Source: Endotrypanum monterogeii
Taxonomy: Eukaryota > Euglenozoa > Kinetoplastea > Trypanosomatida > Trypanosomatidae
Assembly (NCBI GenBank): GCA_000333855.2
Contig: CM007318.1
Coordinates: forward strand, 623,237-687,236
Direction: 5' to 3'
Length of the DNA: 64,000 bases
Shown here piece by piece: positions 52,023 through 61,428 of the stretch; within the stretch, counting starts at the first letter, position 1, and the number at the start of each line of letters is the position of its first letter. Position numbers and translations under genes: made by a program. Below the pieces are notes generated by a model. It did not search any database. It saw only the letters and a program-made list of their open reading frames with translations, and was not told the DNA's origin.

Positions 52023-55000
52023 TCAACGCAACGAAACACTATGCAGGAGCATATCTACATGCGTCTCGAACTGAGTGAGTGTAGCATCAAACTGACTGAT
52101 GGCGGCGATACTACTAGCCACCGCACGCTCAGTAGCCAGGGCAGTCTCTTCCTGGAAAAGCTGGCGTGTTTGCTGACCAGGGGTTTGTGATATTTCTGCC
52201 TGCGACTCAATCCATCCGGTCCACATCTCTGCAAAGAAGGAGACACCGCCGCATTTTCTGAGGGAATCCGAAGGAATCATGGAGATCCAGTCGAAAAAGT
52301 TAATGCGAGATGGTGCAGCAAACGACGACATACCCATCGCACGAGCCCCGCTAGATAGCTTCCGCAGATCCTCGCAGGAGCGGTGTATTGTAGGCTCGAT
52401 GGATGAAGTGTGGAGTTGTGGTGCAGTATTCGAGGCCTCGGGTCCTGACAGTGGCAATTTCTTTTCCTCTGGAGCGGACAAAGACGTCGATAGGTGTGAT
52501 CTGTACTGTGAGGCAGGGTTGCAGGAAGCCTGGGTGACGTGAGAGTCTTTCCTGAATGATGTCGCGGTAGCTTCGAGATGGCAGCTGGTCCTCAAAACAG
52601 AAACAGCCCCTGACAGCTGCTTCTCATTATCCTTGAGGGGGAAGGATGTGCTGAGCTCACCCTCCTCAACATCACATCCTAACCTCTCCCGCGACACTGC
52701 TGTCGAAGCACCCTGTCGGTGGCCCGTGCGTTTTGAGATGACGGTTCGCGGACATGAAAAATGGTCCATCACCGCAGTGTGTTCAGCAATATGAGCAAGA
52801 GAATGGCTTTCATTGTGAAGGTCGAGGATCATTGCGCCGAACCGCTTAAGACGGGCCCAGGTAAGCCACTGCTTCAGTTTCTGTAAACTGGACATCAACC
52901 AGTCTTCGTCGCACAGGACACCGTTCTCGTCCTGACCCTTTGCGAACGCATGCAGCATGGTCGCGACACCGAGCGAGACGATAACAACACCGAAGACAAA
53001 CAAAAGAGATACGAAAAAAAGAAACGTGAAAAGACTGTTGAGGTTATCGCTAGCCGGAAAAATTAAATTTACCGATGTCCAGAGGGTAAGGCAGGTATAC
53101 AACGACTCGTCGAAGGTGCGGTAAAAATCGCTGAAGGGGCCAAAGACTGCCCAGCCCACCAAAGCGTAGGCGAGCACCACCACGAGGAAGACCGCTGCCA
53201 GTGCCACGAGAATCGCGGCGCTACGCTCCACCGCTCTCAGGAAAAGGTCGAGTGGCCTCAGAACAACGCGTAGAGTGCAAAGGCGGCTGGTGCAGAAGAG
53301 ACCAGCAATCGCCGCTGAGATCGTGTGCTGTTCGTACAGCTGCTCAACAGAGTCGAGGAATGCGGGATAGGTGTTTGAATGCATAGGAGCGACGAGCTGC
53401 GGTGCCACAGCAATGCTCAGCTTCCGCCACAGGTAGTAATAGATGAAGGAGACGAGAAGACTGACCAGCGCCCCGAGATCTATCCAGACACTGGAGTCCA
53501 AGAGGACTTCGAAGACAGTTCCACAATGGCGTATCTTTTCGTACACGCGAGCCACAAACGAGCACATGTACACAGCAGTGTACGCGGCAGTGAAGCAAAC
53601 GAAAACGAGCTGCTCTGTTCGCTCCGGTGTCCAAATCGGGAAAGAGTGATAAACGGCATTGTTGAGGTAACTTCCTGCGGCTGACACCTCTGTCCTGTAC
53701 TTCACCAAGTGAAATGAGTCGGTGGACGGGGTGTACGTGAAAAACTCTAACACAACGTAGCGAGTGGCCCAATTATCTAGAAAAAGGCAAGACTGGTTCC
53801 CGACGGCGGCCCGATACTGGGTGACCAACCATGCTGGGGAACGGAAAGGTATGTCAAAGGTGTAGCCACCGCAATGGTACTTGCCCCATCGGCCCGTTGT
53901 TGGCACACAATCGGCTCCGGCCTCGTCCGGGGATTTGTAAATATACACTGGGGTAGACGAGCCGTTAAGAGGGTTGGTCAGCGTCAGAGAAGGACAGCGG
54001 AAAGGAGATGTATCCTCGCGAATCCGATCGACTCGGCGCGACCATCCATCCCTTGGAAACATTACCGACTCAGGTGGATATAAAGGGCGCTGCAGCTCCG
54101 CAGTATGCGCACGCATGCGAATGGTGCGCGTGCGCAGGGCACCGAGAAAAATGTGCTCCCCAGCGATCACCCCGATTTCATCCTCCTGAAGAGATTTAGT
54201 AGGCGGGATGTCTGTAGCTAGTGTCTTACTCTTGCCGTTCCTGGTTCTCCCCATCGCTGAAGCGACAGATGAGTCAGAGGATTTTGCCGGATCATACCGG
54301 CCCCTGTTGCCTACATCAAACGACACATCGCTTCTCTCTCTGTTGTGAGAGAATGAGGTAGGGGCACGAAGATGGTTCTTGTCCATTCGGATCCGTTGAC
54401 GTACTGAGGTGTGCGCCGAGTGTGTCGAGCGACTTCCGTTCACGAGTCCAGCTACCCCTGGAAAAGTGTTGGGAATCACCACATCGGTAAAGAATTCGAT
54501 CCAGTCAGTTTGCGATTGAATATTTTCGAAGACTCGGTTGGGACGGATCGGAGGCGTCTTTGCGCCGAGGGACCTGTGCTGCCGAAATCTCTCCAGCTCC
54601 ACCGCGGCAGAGGGAAATGGCGACCGCTCGAGCACTTGTCGAATAACTTGTGTGTGATATACGTTCGCATGATGTGGGTCGACGCGGTGCCCGACGTAAA
54701 GCGCTGCAAAAAGAAAAAGAAGTGGAATAGCGAAAATGAGCTGGCGCATCGCGCGATTCCACTCCATGCGTTCGTGAATGTGAGTGACAATCGCGGAGAC
54801 TAAAACTGGCTCGGTAAATGGATATTCACGAACGATAGAGTGCATGGGCGAGGGGAGATTGTTCTTCCCCGAACAGCCCGCTGAGAGCTCTGTCGTTGGG
54901 ATCCCTCGCGAAAAGCGGGCGTTGGATTCCTCGTGGAGATCGGACTGGAGATGATATGAATCTAACTTGGTTGTCGGTAATGGCTCTGGTGTTGAGTGCC

Positions 55001-55802
55001 GTTCAGAGGCGTCGCTGTTCGTCCGATACGCTGTAGAACAGGTGAATGCAGACCTCGAGTACGGCTGGGCTTCTGTTCCCGACAGTGAAGTCGCGAGGTT
55101 ACCGCAAGAAGCCCTAGTAGTCCCTTTCGAGCTCTCTGTACGTCTAGCCGGAGGCAAAGACGTACTGTTCCTTTCCCTCCCAGAGCGGTGTACCGGTCCT
55201 GCTCTCAGTGCTTCCTCGTGCGTTCGCACTCGTCCCGTGTGATCTGCTGTCGTACTTGAGGATCTTTCGACCCCGGAGACGTTAGACCTGCGGTCGATTA
55301 CAGAGGTGGCGCTCGCTACTGGGACAGCTGCTGGCCGCCCATGGACTTCCACGCCGCCTCCCTTGTGTTTCATCGGGTGGGGCAGGGTTTGCGTGCGCTG
55401 CTCTAGGGATGCGTAGATAGTGTGGGCAAGTGGCGACTTCCTCTCTTGTAAGAAGACGTAGGCCAAGGATTGTTCGGCGAACCATCCGGGAGGGGAAGAC
55501 ACAGCTGCACTCGTCTCCGTCGCGACCCGAGAGCTCTGCTCAGGTGGGCTTTGAGGCAAGTGATGCGCGCAGAGACTGCCAGTATGCGGGAAGGTTGCAC
55601 CGTAGCCCTCGATGTTTTCTTGGCCAACCGTGCGGAGGAAATATTGACCGTATGTGTGTGTGTGTGTTACCATCAAGTAGGTGGCGCGTTCACACGGCGT
55701 TGTGACAGGGTGAAGCAGGTTGCTGCTCAATGCAACCAAGCATTCACAAATGCCACAGATTTTGAATGCGGAATATGGAGTGTACACACCAGACGTACGC
55801 AT
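52023..55802 (-). CDS. polycystin/TRP-like cation channel
   Basis: This 1259-residue protein has the polycystin-2-like layout. After a long Ser/Thr-rich N-terminus, TM1 is at about 353-370. A very large loop (about 371-725) follows and includes the polycystin-domain signature NWATRYVVLEFFTYTPSTDSF-like segment at 677-697, then PIWTPERTEQ before TM2 (about 731-752). TM3 is at about 772-792, TM4 about 826-848, TM5 about 861-887, a pore-like turn LYTCLTLWTSVN at 901-912 and TM6 about 923-950. The tail is cytosolic. Polycystins are cation channels of cilia, flagella or internal membranes. The loop is larger than usual owing to a disordered insert at about 455-545. The start is uncertain: the frame passes a CA/GT repeat near residues 45-50, so ATGs at residue 44 or 144 (55373) are alternatives. 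The family call is good. Confidence 0.85.
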   Translation of the reverse strand: MRTSGVYTPYSAFKICGICECLVALSSNLLHPVTTPCERATYLMVTHTHTYGQYFLRTVGQENIEGYGATFPHTGSLCAHHLPQSPPEQSSRVATETSAAVSSPPGWFAEQSLAYVFLQERKSPLAHTIYASLEQRTQTLPHPMKHKGGGVEVHGRPAAVPVASATSVIDRRSNVSGVERSSSTTADHTGRVRTHEEALRAGPVHRSGRERNSTSLPPARRTESSKGTTRASCGNLATSLSGTEAQPYSRSAFTCSTAYRTNSDASERHSTPEPLPTTKLDSYHLQSDLHEESNARFSRGIPTTELSAGCSGKNNLPSPMHSIVREYPFTEPVLVSAIVTHIHERMEWNRAMRQLIFAIPLLFLFAALYVGHRVDPHHANVYHTQVIRQVLERSPFPSAAVELERFRQHRSLGAKTPPIRPNRVFENIQSQTDWIEFFTDVVIPNTFPGVAGLVNGSRSTHSAHTSVRQRIRMDKNHLRAPTSFSHNRERSDVSFDVGNRGRYDPAKSSDSSVASAMGRTRNGKSKTLATDIPPTKSLQEDEIGVIAGEHIFLGALRTRTIRMRAHTAELQRPLYPPESVMFPRDGWSRRVDRIREDTSPFRCPSLTLTNPLNGSSTPVYIYKSPDEAGADCVPTTGRWGKYHCGGYTFDIPFRSPAWLVTQYRAAVGNQSCLFLDNWATRYVVLEFFTYTPSTDSFHLVKYRTEVSAAGSYLNNAVYHSFPIWTPERTEQLVFVCFTAAYTAVYMCSFVARVYEKIRHCGTVFEVLLDSSVWIDLGALVSLLVSFIYYYLWRKLSIAVAPQLVAPMHSNTYPAFLDSVEQLYEQHTISAAIAGLFCTSRLCTLRVVLRPLDLFLRAVERSAAILVALAAVFLVVVLAYALVGWAVFGPFSDFYRTFDESLYTCLTLWTSVNLIFPASDNLNSLFTFLFFVSLLFVFGVVIVSLGVATMLHAFAKGQDENGVLCDEDWLMSSLQKLKQWLTWARLKRFGAMILDLHNESHSLAHIAEHTAVMDHFSCPRTVISKRTGHRQGASTAVSRERLGCDVEEGELSTSFPLKDNEKQLSGAVSVLRTSCHLEATATSFRKDSHVTQASCNPASQYRSHLSTSLSAPEEKKLPLSGPEASNTAPQLHTSSIEPTIHRSCEDLRKLSSGARAMGMSSFAAPSRINFFDWISMIPSDSLRKCGGVSFFAEMWTGWIESQAEISQTPGQQTRQLFQEETALATERAVASSIAAISQFDATLTQFETHVDMLLHSVSLR

Positions 55803-57270
55803 TCGTTTCCAAATAAACAGAGTTGTTCACTCATTAAGGGAGTGAGGGGGAAAAAGTAACTGCAGCATGGCCTCATAAAACGATGAGAGAGAACTGAGGT
55901 GTTGGCGAAATGAAGCGGGGGGGATCACAAAGGATTACCTCCTTTATTTTTTTTTTTGATACCAAGTTGGTCTGGAGCCGCTAAAAGATAAAGGGCCACA
56001 AAAATATATATTCAAATATATATGTATAGTCCGAGGGTATCCCCACAGGTGTAATGATAAACAGCAAAAGATAAGCAAACACCTCAAAAAAAAAAAAACG
56101 AATTTCAGGCGTGGAAGCGTATGGGAAGAAAGGAAATCGGGTGTGAAGAATGCATCATGTTGAAAACACATGAAAAATTCTTACAGGGGTAGAATCTTGG
56201 CAGAGTTGTGTCTGTCTTTTCAGGAGCAGTAGTACGGCGCACAAGCGGTGAAACACATGGGATGGATTAGATGAAAAAAAAAAAGAGGTGAGACTATCAA
56301 CCCACGCAGTGTTTCCTGTTACCCCGCTGCTAGCCCTCTTGCCATCCCACCACATATAAACACGTGAAAGACGAGACAACAATACGCGGAGACACTGGAT
56401 TAAAACACTTCCCCTCCACGCCCCCCCCCCAAGGGACAGGAGAGCATGAGCTGGGTTTGTCCATTCGGATGCTAAGCGGATATATAGTTGTCTCCCTCCC
56501 CACCATTGCGCCTGTGTTTGTGTTGTGCTGTCACAGAAACCCCGAATTTTTTTTTTTTGTAGATGGGCTTATAGGCATCCCTCACCAACCCCTTTACTTC
56601 ACTGATGTCACTTAGCTCATCGCATAAAAGGGTGACCGGAAGGGGAGGTGAAAGTGGGAGAAGGGGGTCCTCCCTGCGCTTCCGTACAACTTTGATATAT
56701 ATATATATATATATATATTGTCATCGGGTGTAGCGCCTTTCCAAACCACGGTGAGAACATACTAGACCTCTTTGAGCCTGCCACCCCACACCCCCTCCTC
56801 GAACTTAAAAAAAAAAGACACTCACGCAAGGTCAGCAATTATGATGAAGCGATCGGCCGCTGCTCGCTTCGGATTTTTTCTTTTCTTTGGTTTTGGTTAG
56901 CGAGTTATTTCATGACATTTACACGAAATGTTAAAGGCTGGAAATGAAGAAGAGGTGATACGGTGTTATTTATTCGAGAAGACCTGTCAGCGAGTCACGG
57001 CAGCGCGCGCCACTGGGCCTCCCCCCTTCCAACTGCTTCTGGTCTTCCTACACCCTTGCCCGGTGAGGTAAGGAGAAGAAGATCAAGAGATCCACCACCG
57101 CGTGCGGCGGAGCGTAGTGGCATACACAGACATCCCCCACACTCACACCCACCTATCTACACAAATCCACACATCAGCTAGGAGCTGGAAATAGGGCCAC
57201 ACCGCTATTCCCTTCAAGGCCTCCAACTTTCCGTTATCCTACATCTGGAATGTACTGATACGCATGTGGA
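55803..57270. other. spacer between DBP10-like helicase and channel genes
   Basis: No gene is supported. It has a TA run at 56695-56720, C runs near 56421-56430 and A/T homopolymers. Confidence 0.68.
56695..56720. repeat. TA microsatellite
   Basis: About 13 TA units. Confidence 0.85.
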
Positions 57271-59691
57271 TTACTTTTTTTTCTTTTTTTTGCCACCGCC
57301 GTTGCGCTGATTTTTTCGCGCCAAACGCTCTTTTTCCTTCTCCGCTTTGCGCCGCATTGAGGCCATCTCCTCGAATGTGCGCACCTTACCATCCTTTGGC
57401 AGGCGTTTTTGCTTGCGTCCAACGCGGAGCTTCTTGCCTTGGTTGGGGTCGCTGATATCCACAAAGTCCGCATCGGCACCGCCATCGCCGCCCATGTCCT
57501 TTTCAGACGACAACGCCGCTGCCTTCGCTCGCTTCAATGGCACCAGATCCTCCTCTTCGCCGACATCTTGTATGCGCATGTTACTCTTCTTCATCCACTT
57601 GGAATATGCATCCAATTTGTTCTTGTAATTGATGGCCTTACCGGATTCATTCTTGACGCCCTTCAGGAGCGCCTTGGCGTCATTCACGTGCATTTGAACA
57701 TAACGGTTCTTTTTCTTGCTCCATGCATACACATTTCGCTGTTGAGCGGCTCCCTCGGCGGTCTCGGCACTAATATCCATTGTTGCGTCCTTCACGGAGT
57801 AGTGTGCATTTTCTGCGGTATCGCGGCGCTCTAGATCCATGAAAAAACTCTCGTCACGATATGTACCGCTCTCCATGCTATCCTCATGTGCCATTGCCAG
57901 CTGACGTGGATGGGTTACGAGGCTCATCAGCGCGCTCTCACTATTTACGGCATGGCTGCTGCTATCCTCACGCGCACGCTTTTTCCGCTCCTGCGCGCGC
58001 TGCAACATTAGCTCCGCAAAGGACAGCTTTTTGGGCGGCGCCTCGGACGTCGGAGGCCCCGCCTTTGCTACATCATCAGCTTTCGCTGCTCTTGAGAGGG
58101 ATGCAGGCGTCTCCGGCGGGCGAATAGTGAAAAGCTTTTCTTTTGTTCCTATTTCTAGAAAGAGTTCCTTCGGCTTAAACCGCTTCAGATCGAAGCGCAT
58201 CTCGTCAGCGCGTAGACGGGTGCTGCTGATACCCTCGAGCAACATGGGGTGTAGTGGGGTACGATCAAAGGCATACTGTGGCTTCCGAGCTTCTTTGATG
58301 GCTTCGTGCGTGGGCTTCTTCTTCGTGCGGTTAAACTTTTTATGTGCGTTCAACACCACTCGCGCCATGTTACGCACCTCAACATCGTTTTCGTGCAGCC
58401 GCTTGAGGAAGTCGAGTTCGAGCTGGATGTCTTCCTCGGGAAGACGACCGTAACAGCCGTCGTCTGAGGTGAACATGAGGTCGCCAGGCACCTTGGCCGA
58501 CTGTATTGGTCGCTCCAGAAACTGCATAAGGTCGACGTAGTACGGGAAGTCCTCGAAGGTCATGATGGAATAGGCCGTGCCAGAGCGACCGGCACGCGCG
58601 ACACGACCGACGCGATGCACAAACAGCTTCGGATTGAATGGGAAGGAGAAGTTGATGACATTGTCCAGTAGTGGTAAGTCTAAACCACGGGCTGCAACGT
58701 CTGTGACCACCATCAAGCTTGTCTCCCGCTTCGCAAAGCTGCGTACCGCCAGCCGGCGCGCTTCCTGGTCCATTTGTCCATGTACCGCACTGGTGGTGAT
58801 GTCATAGGCTAACAAAATCATTTGGAGAAACTCCACGTGAAATTTTGATTCAACGAATATTAAAGCCTGAGCGTTGTTTGATGCCTCTTCGCCAACATGT
58901 AAAATACGCTTGAGCAGCACAATCAACGCGGCTATCTTTTCGTCGTTGCGCACCAGGAAAGCGCTCTGCTTCAGTTGGTCACTCAGCTTCATTTCTGAAT
59001 CGAGACGAATAACCACTGGGTTATGCAAGCCAGCGCTCGTAAACTCAGCCAACACACTCGGCATTGTCGCCGAGAAAAGGGCCCGCTGGCAGGAATCAGG
59101 TATTTTCTGCATGATGGCACCTATCTGCGGCTGAAGGCCTAACTCAAAAAGACGGTCCGCCTCATCCAGCACGAGGCAGCGCACTGCCGACAGGTGCATC
59201 GACGCTTCCTCCATTATGTGCAGAAGCCGACCAGGGGTGGCGACGATGATATCCGGATTAGACGCGAGGAGTTCAAACTGCTGGTCCATCGAATCACCCC
59301 CCACCAACGCTGCAAAGCGCAGATCAAGGTACTTGTTGAGGGCAAATCCGTGGTGAAGAATTTGCAGACTGAGCTCACGTGTCGGGGAGAGTACCAGCCC
59401 CCGAACGCCGACCATCTTTGAGTGCGCCTTCAGTGTGTGGAGCATCGGAATGAGAAATGCTGCTGTCTTACCTGAGCCTGTGCGGGCCATGGCGACAACG
59501 TCGTTTCCCTGGAGCATCGGTGGAATAGCTTTGCGCTGAATGGGTGTGGGTACGGTAAAGCCCTGTTTCAAGATGGCATCTAGTAATGACTTCTCCAGTC
59601 CAAGGGACTGAAAGCCCCCGCCCTTCTTTTTTTTTGAGTCCGCCGCTGACTCTACGGCTGCCTCCCATGTTCCATGACCAATCATAATCAC
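57271..59691 (-). CDS. DBP10: DEAD-box ATP-dependent RNA helicase, DBP10/DDX54-like
   Basis: This 806-residue nucleolar-type helicase should act in maturation of the large ribosomal subunit, by family knowledge. The core is complete: phenylalanine and Q motif (F27, GFTVPTPIQ 44-52), Walker A ARTGSGKT (69-76), SPTREL (102-107), ATPGR (151-155), DEAD (176-179), SAT (207-209), TDVAARGLD (330-338) and motif VI HRVGRVARAGR (359-369). The VARAGR form of motif VI instead of TGRAGR, together with FMTFEDFPYY-like sequence after the core, is typical of DBP10/DDX54. A DBP10-type C-terminal domain is likely at about 620-690 (YAWSKKKNRYVQMHVNDAK). The extreme C-terminus is a lysine-rich tail of GGGKKKKKK, fitting a nuclear or nucleolar protein. 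The first ATG is used; a second ATG two codons on is equally possible. Confidence 0.93.
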   Translation of the reverse strand: MIMIGHGTWEAAVESAADSKKKKGGGFQSLGLEKSLLDAILKQGFTVPTPIQRKAIPPMLQGNDVVAMARTGSGKTAAFLIPMLHTLKAHSKMVGVRGLVLSPTRELSLQILHHGFALNKYLDLRFAALVGGDSMDQQFELLASNPDIIVATPGRLLHIMEEASMHLSAVRCLVLDEADRLFELGLQPQIGAIMQKIPDSCQRALFSATMPSVLAEFTSAGLHNPVVIRLDSEMKLSDQLKQSAFLVRNDEKIAALIVLLKRILHVGEEASNNAQALIFVESKFHVEFLQMILLAYDITTSAVHGQMDQEARRLAVRSFAKRETSLMVVTDVAARGLDLPLLDNVINFSFPFNPKLFVHRVGRVARAGRSGTAYSIMTFEDFPYYVDLMQFLERPIQSAKVPGDLMFTSDDGCYGRLPEEDIQLELDFLKRLHENDVEVRNMARVVLNAHKKFNRTKKKPTHEAIKEARKPQYAFDRTPLHPMLLEGISSTRLRADEMRFDLKRFKPKELFLEIGTKEKLFTIRPPETPASLSRAAKADDVAKAGPPTSEAPPKKLSFAELMLQRAQERKKRAREDSSSHAVNSESALMSLVTHPRQLAMAHEDSMESGTYRDESFFMDLERRDTAENAHYSVKDATMDISAETAEGAAQQRNVYAWSKKKNRYVQMHVNDAKALLKGVKNESGKAINYKNKLDAYSKWMKKSNMRIQDVGEEEDLVPLKRAKAAALSSEKDMGGDGGADADFVDISDPNQGKKLRVGRKQKRLPKDGKVRTFEEMASMRRKAEKEKERLARKNQRNGGGKKKKKK

Positions 59692-60495
59692 GATGATATC
59701 TCACGCTGGAGTGAGGGAGGAGAAAGGGGGGGGGTTGATATACTTTTTTGGGGGGGAGGGAGTTGGTGCAGCTGCGCTATCGTGGGGGGAATCTTATTAT
59801 GTGATTCTCCTTCTATGATGTCAATGCCGTCGCGATGAACAAAAGAAAAACGTAGATGAAGCAAATGGGAGGGAGGGGGAAAGGGGAGGCAAGGAAATCG
59901 GGCGGTGGAAGAAAAGTCAAACAAAGACCAATAAAATCCAAGACAAGACTCACCCCCGGATGGAAATTACGCATACCGATGCTCATCACCACTTGCCATC
60001 CGGATTTCGAATTTAGCGGTGGCACATACCCATAAATGCATGTGTGTGTATGTGTGTGGAAGGGGGGGGATATCTCAGAGGTGAGGAGAGTCGATGACTT
60101 TCGTATCCTACACTGTTGTGCAGGTAAGCGAAAATGACGAATACACGGTTCACGTTGTAGAAAGCAGAGTTGATTTTTTTTTTTCTTTGGTGGTGGTGGG
60201 GGGATGTAACTAGGACAGAGGTGAGATGCTGTGCAGGTGCAAAAATGGGATGCTTGCGTTAAATATGTTCGCTTTTTTAAATATGTTTTGCACCTCGTTT
60301 ACACCATGGTTTCTGATGCGTTCTTTCGCATAGCATGGAACACTGCCATTTGGCAGATGGATCCCGAAAGCGGAACCGTCGCTCAGTACATGCAGCATAC
60401 TTCACATTTTTTTTCCAGTTTCCCTTTCTGGGAGGTCGACTGGCGTGGGGGGTGTAAAACAGAGCTACAAAAGAAAACGCTCAAAAAGCATCAAG
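59692..60495. other. spacer between the 310-residue protein gene and DBP10-like gene
   Basis: No gene is supported. On the minus strand the region just upstream of the helicase ATG (59700-59900) is C/T-rich, with runs of C at 59727-59735 and 59751-59760, as expected for a trans-splicing signal. Confidence 0.65.
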
Positions 60496-61428
60496 TCAGG
60501 CACCAAAGATGCGTTTCTGCTCCTCGTCGGAGAGACGCATGACAGTTGCCAAGGCTCCCGTCACCACCGCTCCTCCACCGACCCAACCCCCACTCATCAC
60601 GTCGTTCAGACTATAGCTATCGAGAAAGCTGGTGTACGCACAGCCCTCGCCGACGTTGCTCTTAAAAAACGAGTGCGGGTCAGTACTGATGGGCGGAGAG
60701 CAGCCTGCAGCAACAGCACTCTCTAGAGTGCTGGGGCGGTACCGAGAACGTTTATCACTGGACAGTGGATCTCGATCCAGCCGGTATGGGGAGTACTGAG
60801 AAGCTGGATATACAATGCGACGAAAAAGACTGGGAGAATCTGAGGGATGGTACTCCCGCCGCGTCTCATAGACCGACGAGGGCTCGGCTGTAAGGAGCTC
60901 TGCTGCACCCATATCCACGAGCTGCCGCATCGTCTCTCCAAGAGTGGGTCCCCCATCAGCCTCTGGCGCGAAGTCTTCGGAGAGACCGGCAGCTACCACA
61001 GCCGCCGCGAGCTCGCTGTCCTCGATCCCCTCTCCTGCTGTCGAGGTAACGAGGTCGTATACCACCGCGTACGTTATTTCCGTCTCCTCGGCTTCATCAT
61101 CATCCCTATCAGAACTGCTGGTGTTCACTGAAATGTTTGCATTTTTTATCTTGTCTAATTCGGCAGTGTTCTCTACCTGAATGGGGACATCGGAAAGGTC
61201 CTCAAGCGATGGCAGAGGCTCAAAAGGTAAAGTTGCAACAACACGCCCAGTGGACCGATGCCTCACATGCATACCGCCTTCCCATGGTGTACCGAAAGCC
61301 TCGCAGAGGTCCTCCAGTGTGACCGTGGAGGGATCTTCATCTAATTCGACGAAGGTGGAGCTACCTAAATACACAGCACACTTGCGTGGGACTGTCACCG
61401 GAGAGGAGGCTTTATGGTCTGAGGACAT
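60496..61428 (-). CDS. conserved-looking protein of unknown function, 310 residues
   Basis: I do not recognise this protein. It starts with a compact N-terminal part (about 15-90: KCAVYLGSSTFVELDED, TLEDLCEAFGTPWEGG, VRHRSTGRVVATLPFEPLPS) that looks like a small folded domain, perhaps ubiquitin-like in its beta-rich pattern, but this is only a guess. An acidic, Ser/Asp/Glu stretch lies at about 103-118. A second region (about 119-190) is alpha/beta in character with acidic helices. The rest, up to the C-terminal LSDEEQKRIFGA, contains Ser/Tyr/Arg-rich sequence and a Gly-rich segment (GGWVGGGAVVTGALATVM) at about 280-297 that is short for a membrane span. No signal peptide. The start is the first ATG. 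Confidence 0.75.
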   Translation of the reverse strand: MSSDHKASSPVTVPRKCAVYLGSSTFVELDEDPSTVTLEDLCEAFGTPWEGGMHVRHRSTGRVVATLPFEPLPSLEDLSDVPIQVENTAELDKIKNANISVNTSSSDRDDDEAEETEITYAVVYDLVTSTAGEGIEDSELAAAVVAAGLSEDFAPEADGGPTLGETMRQLVDMGAAELLTAEPSSVYETRREYHPSDSPSLFRRIVYPASQYSPYRLDRDPLSSDKRSRYRPSTLESAVAAGCSPPISTDPHSFFKSNVGEGCAYTSFLDSYSLNDVMSGGWVGGGAVVTGALATVMRLSDEEQKRIFGA

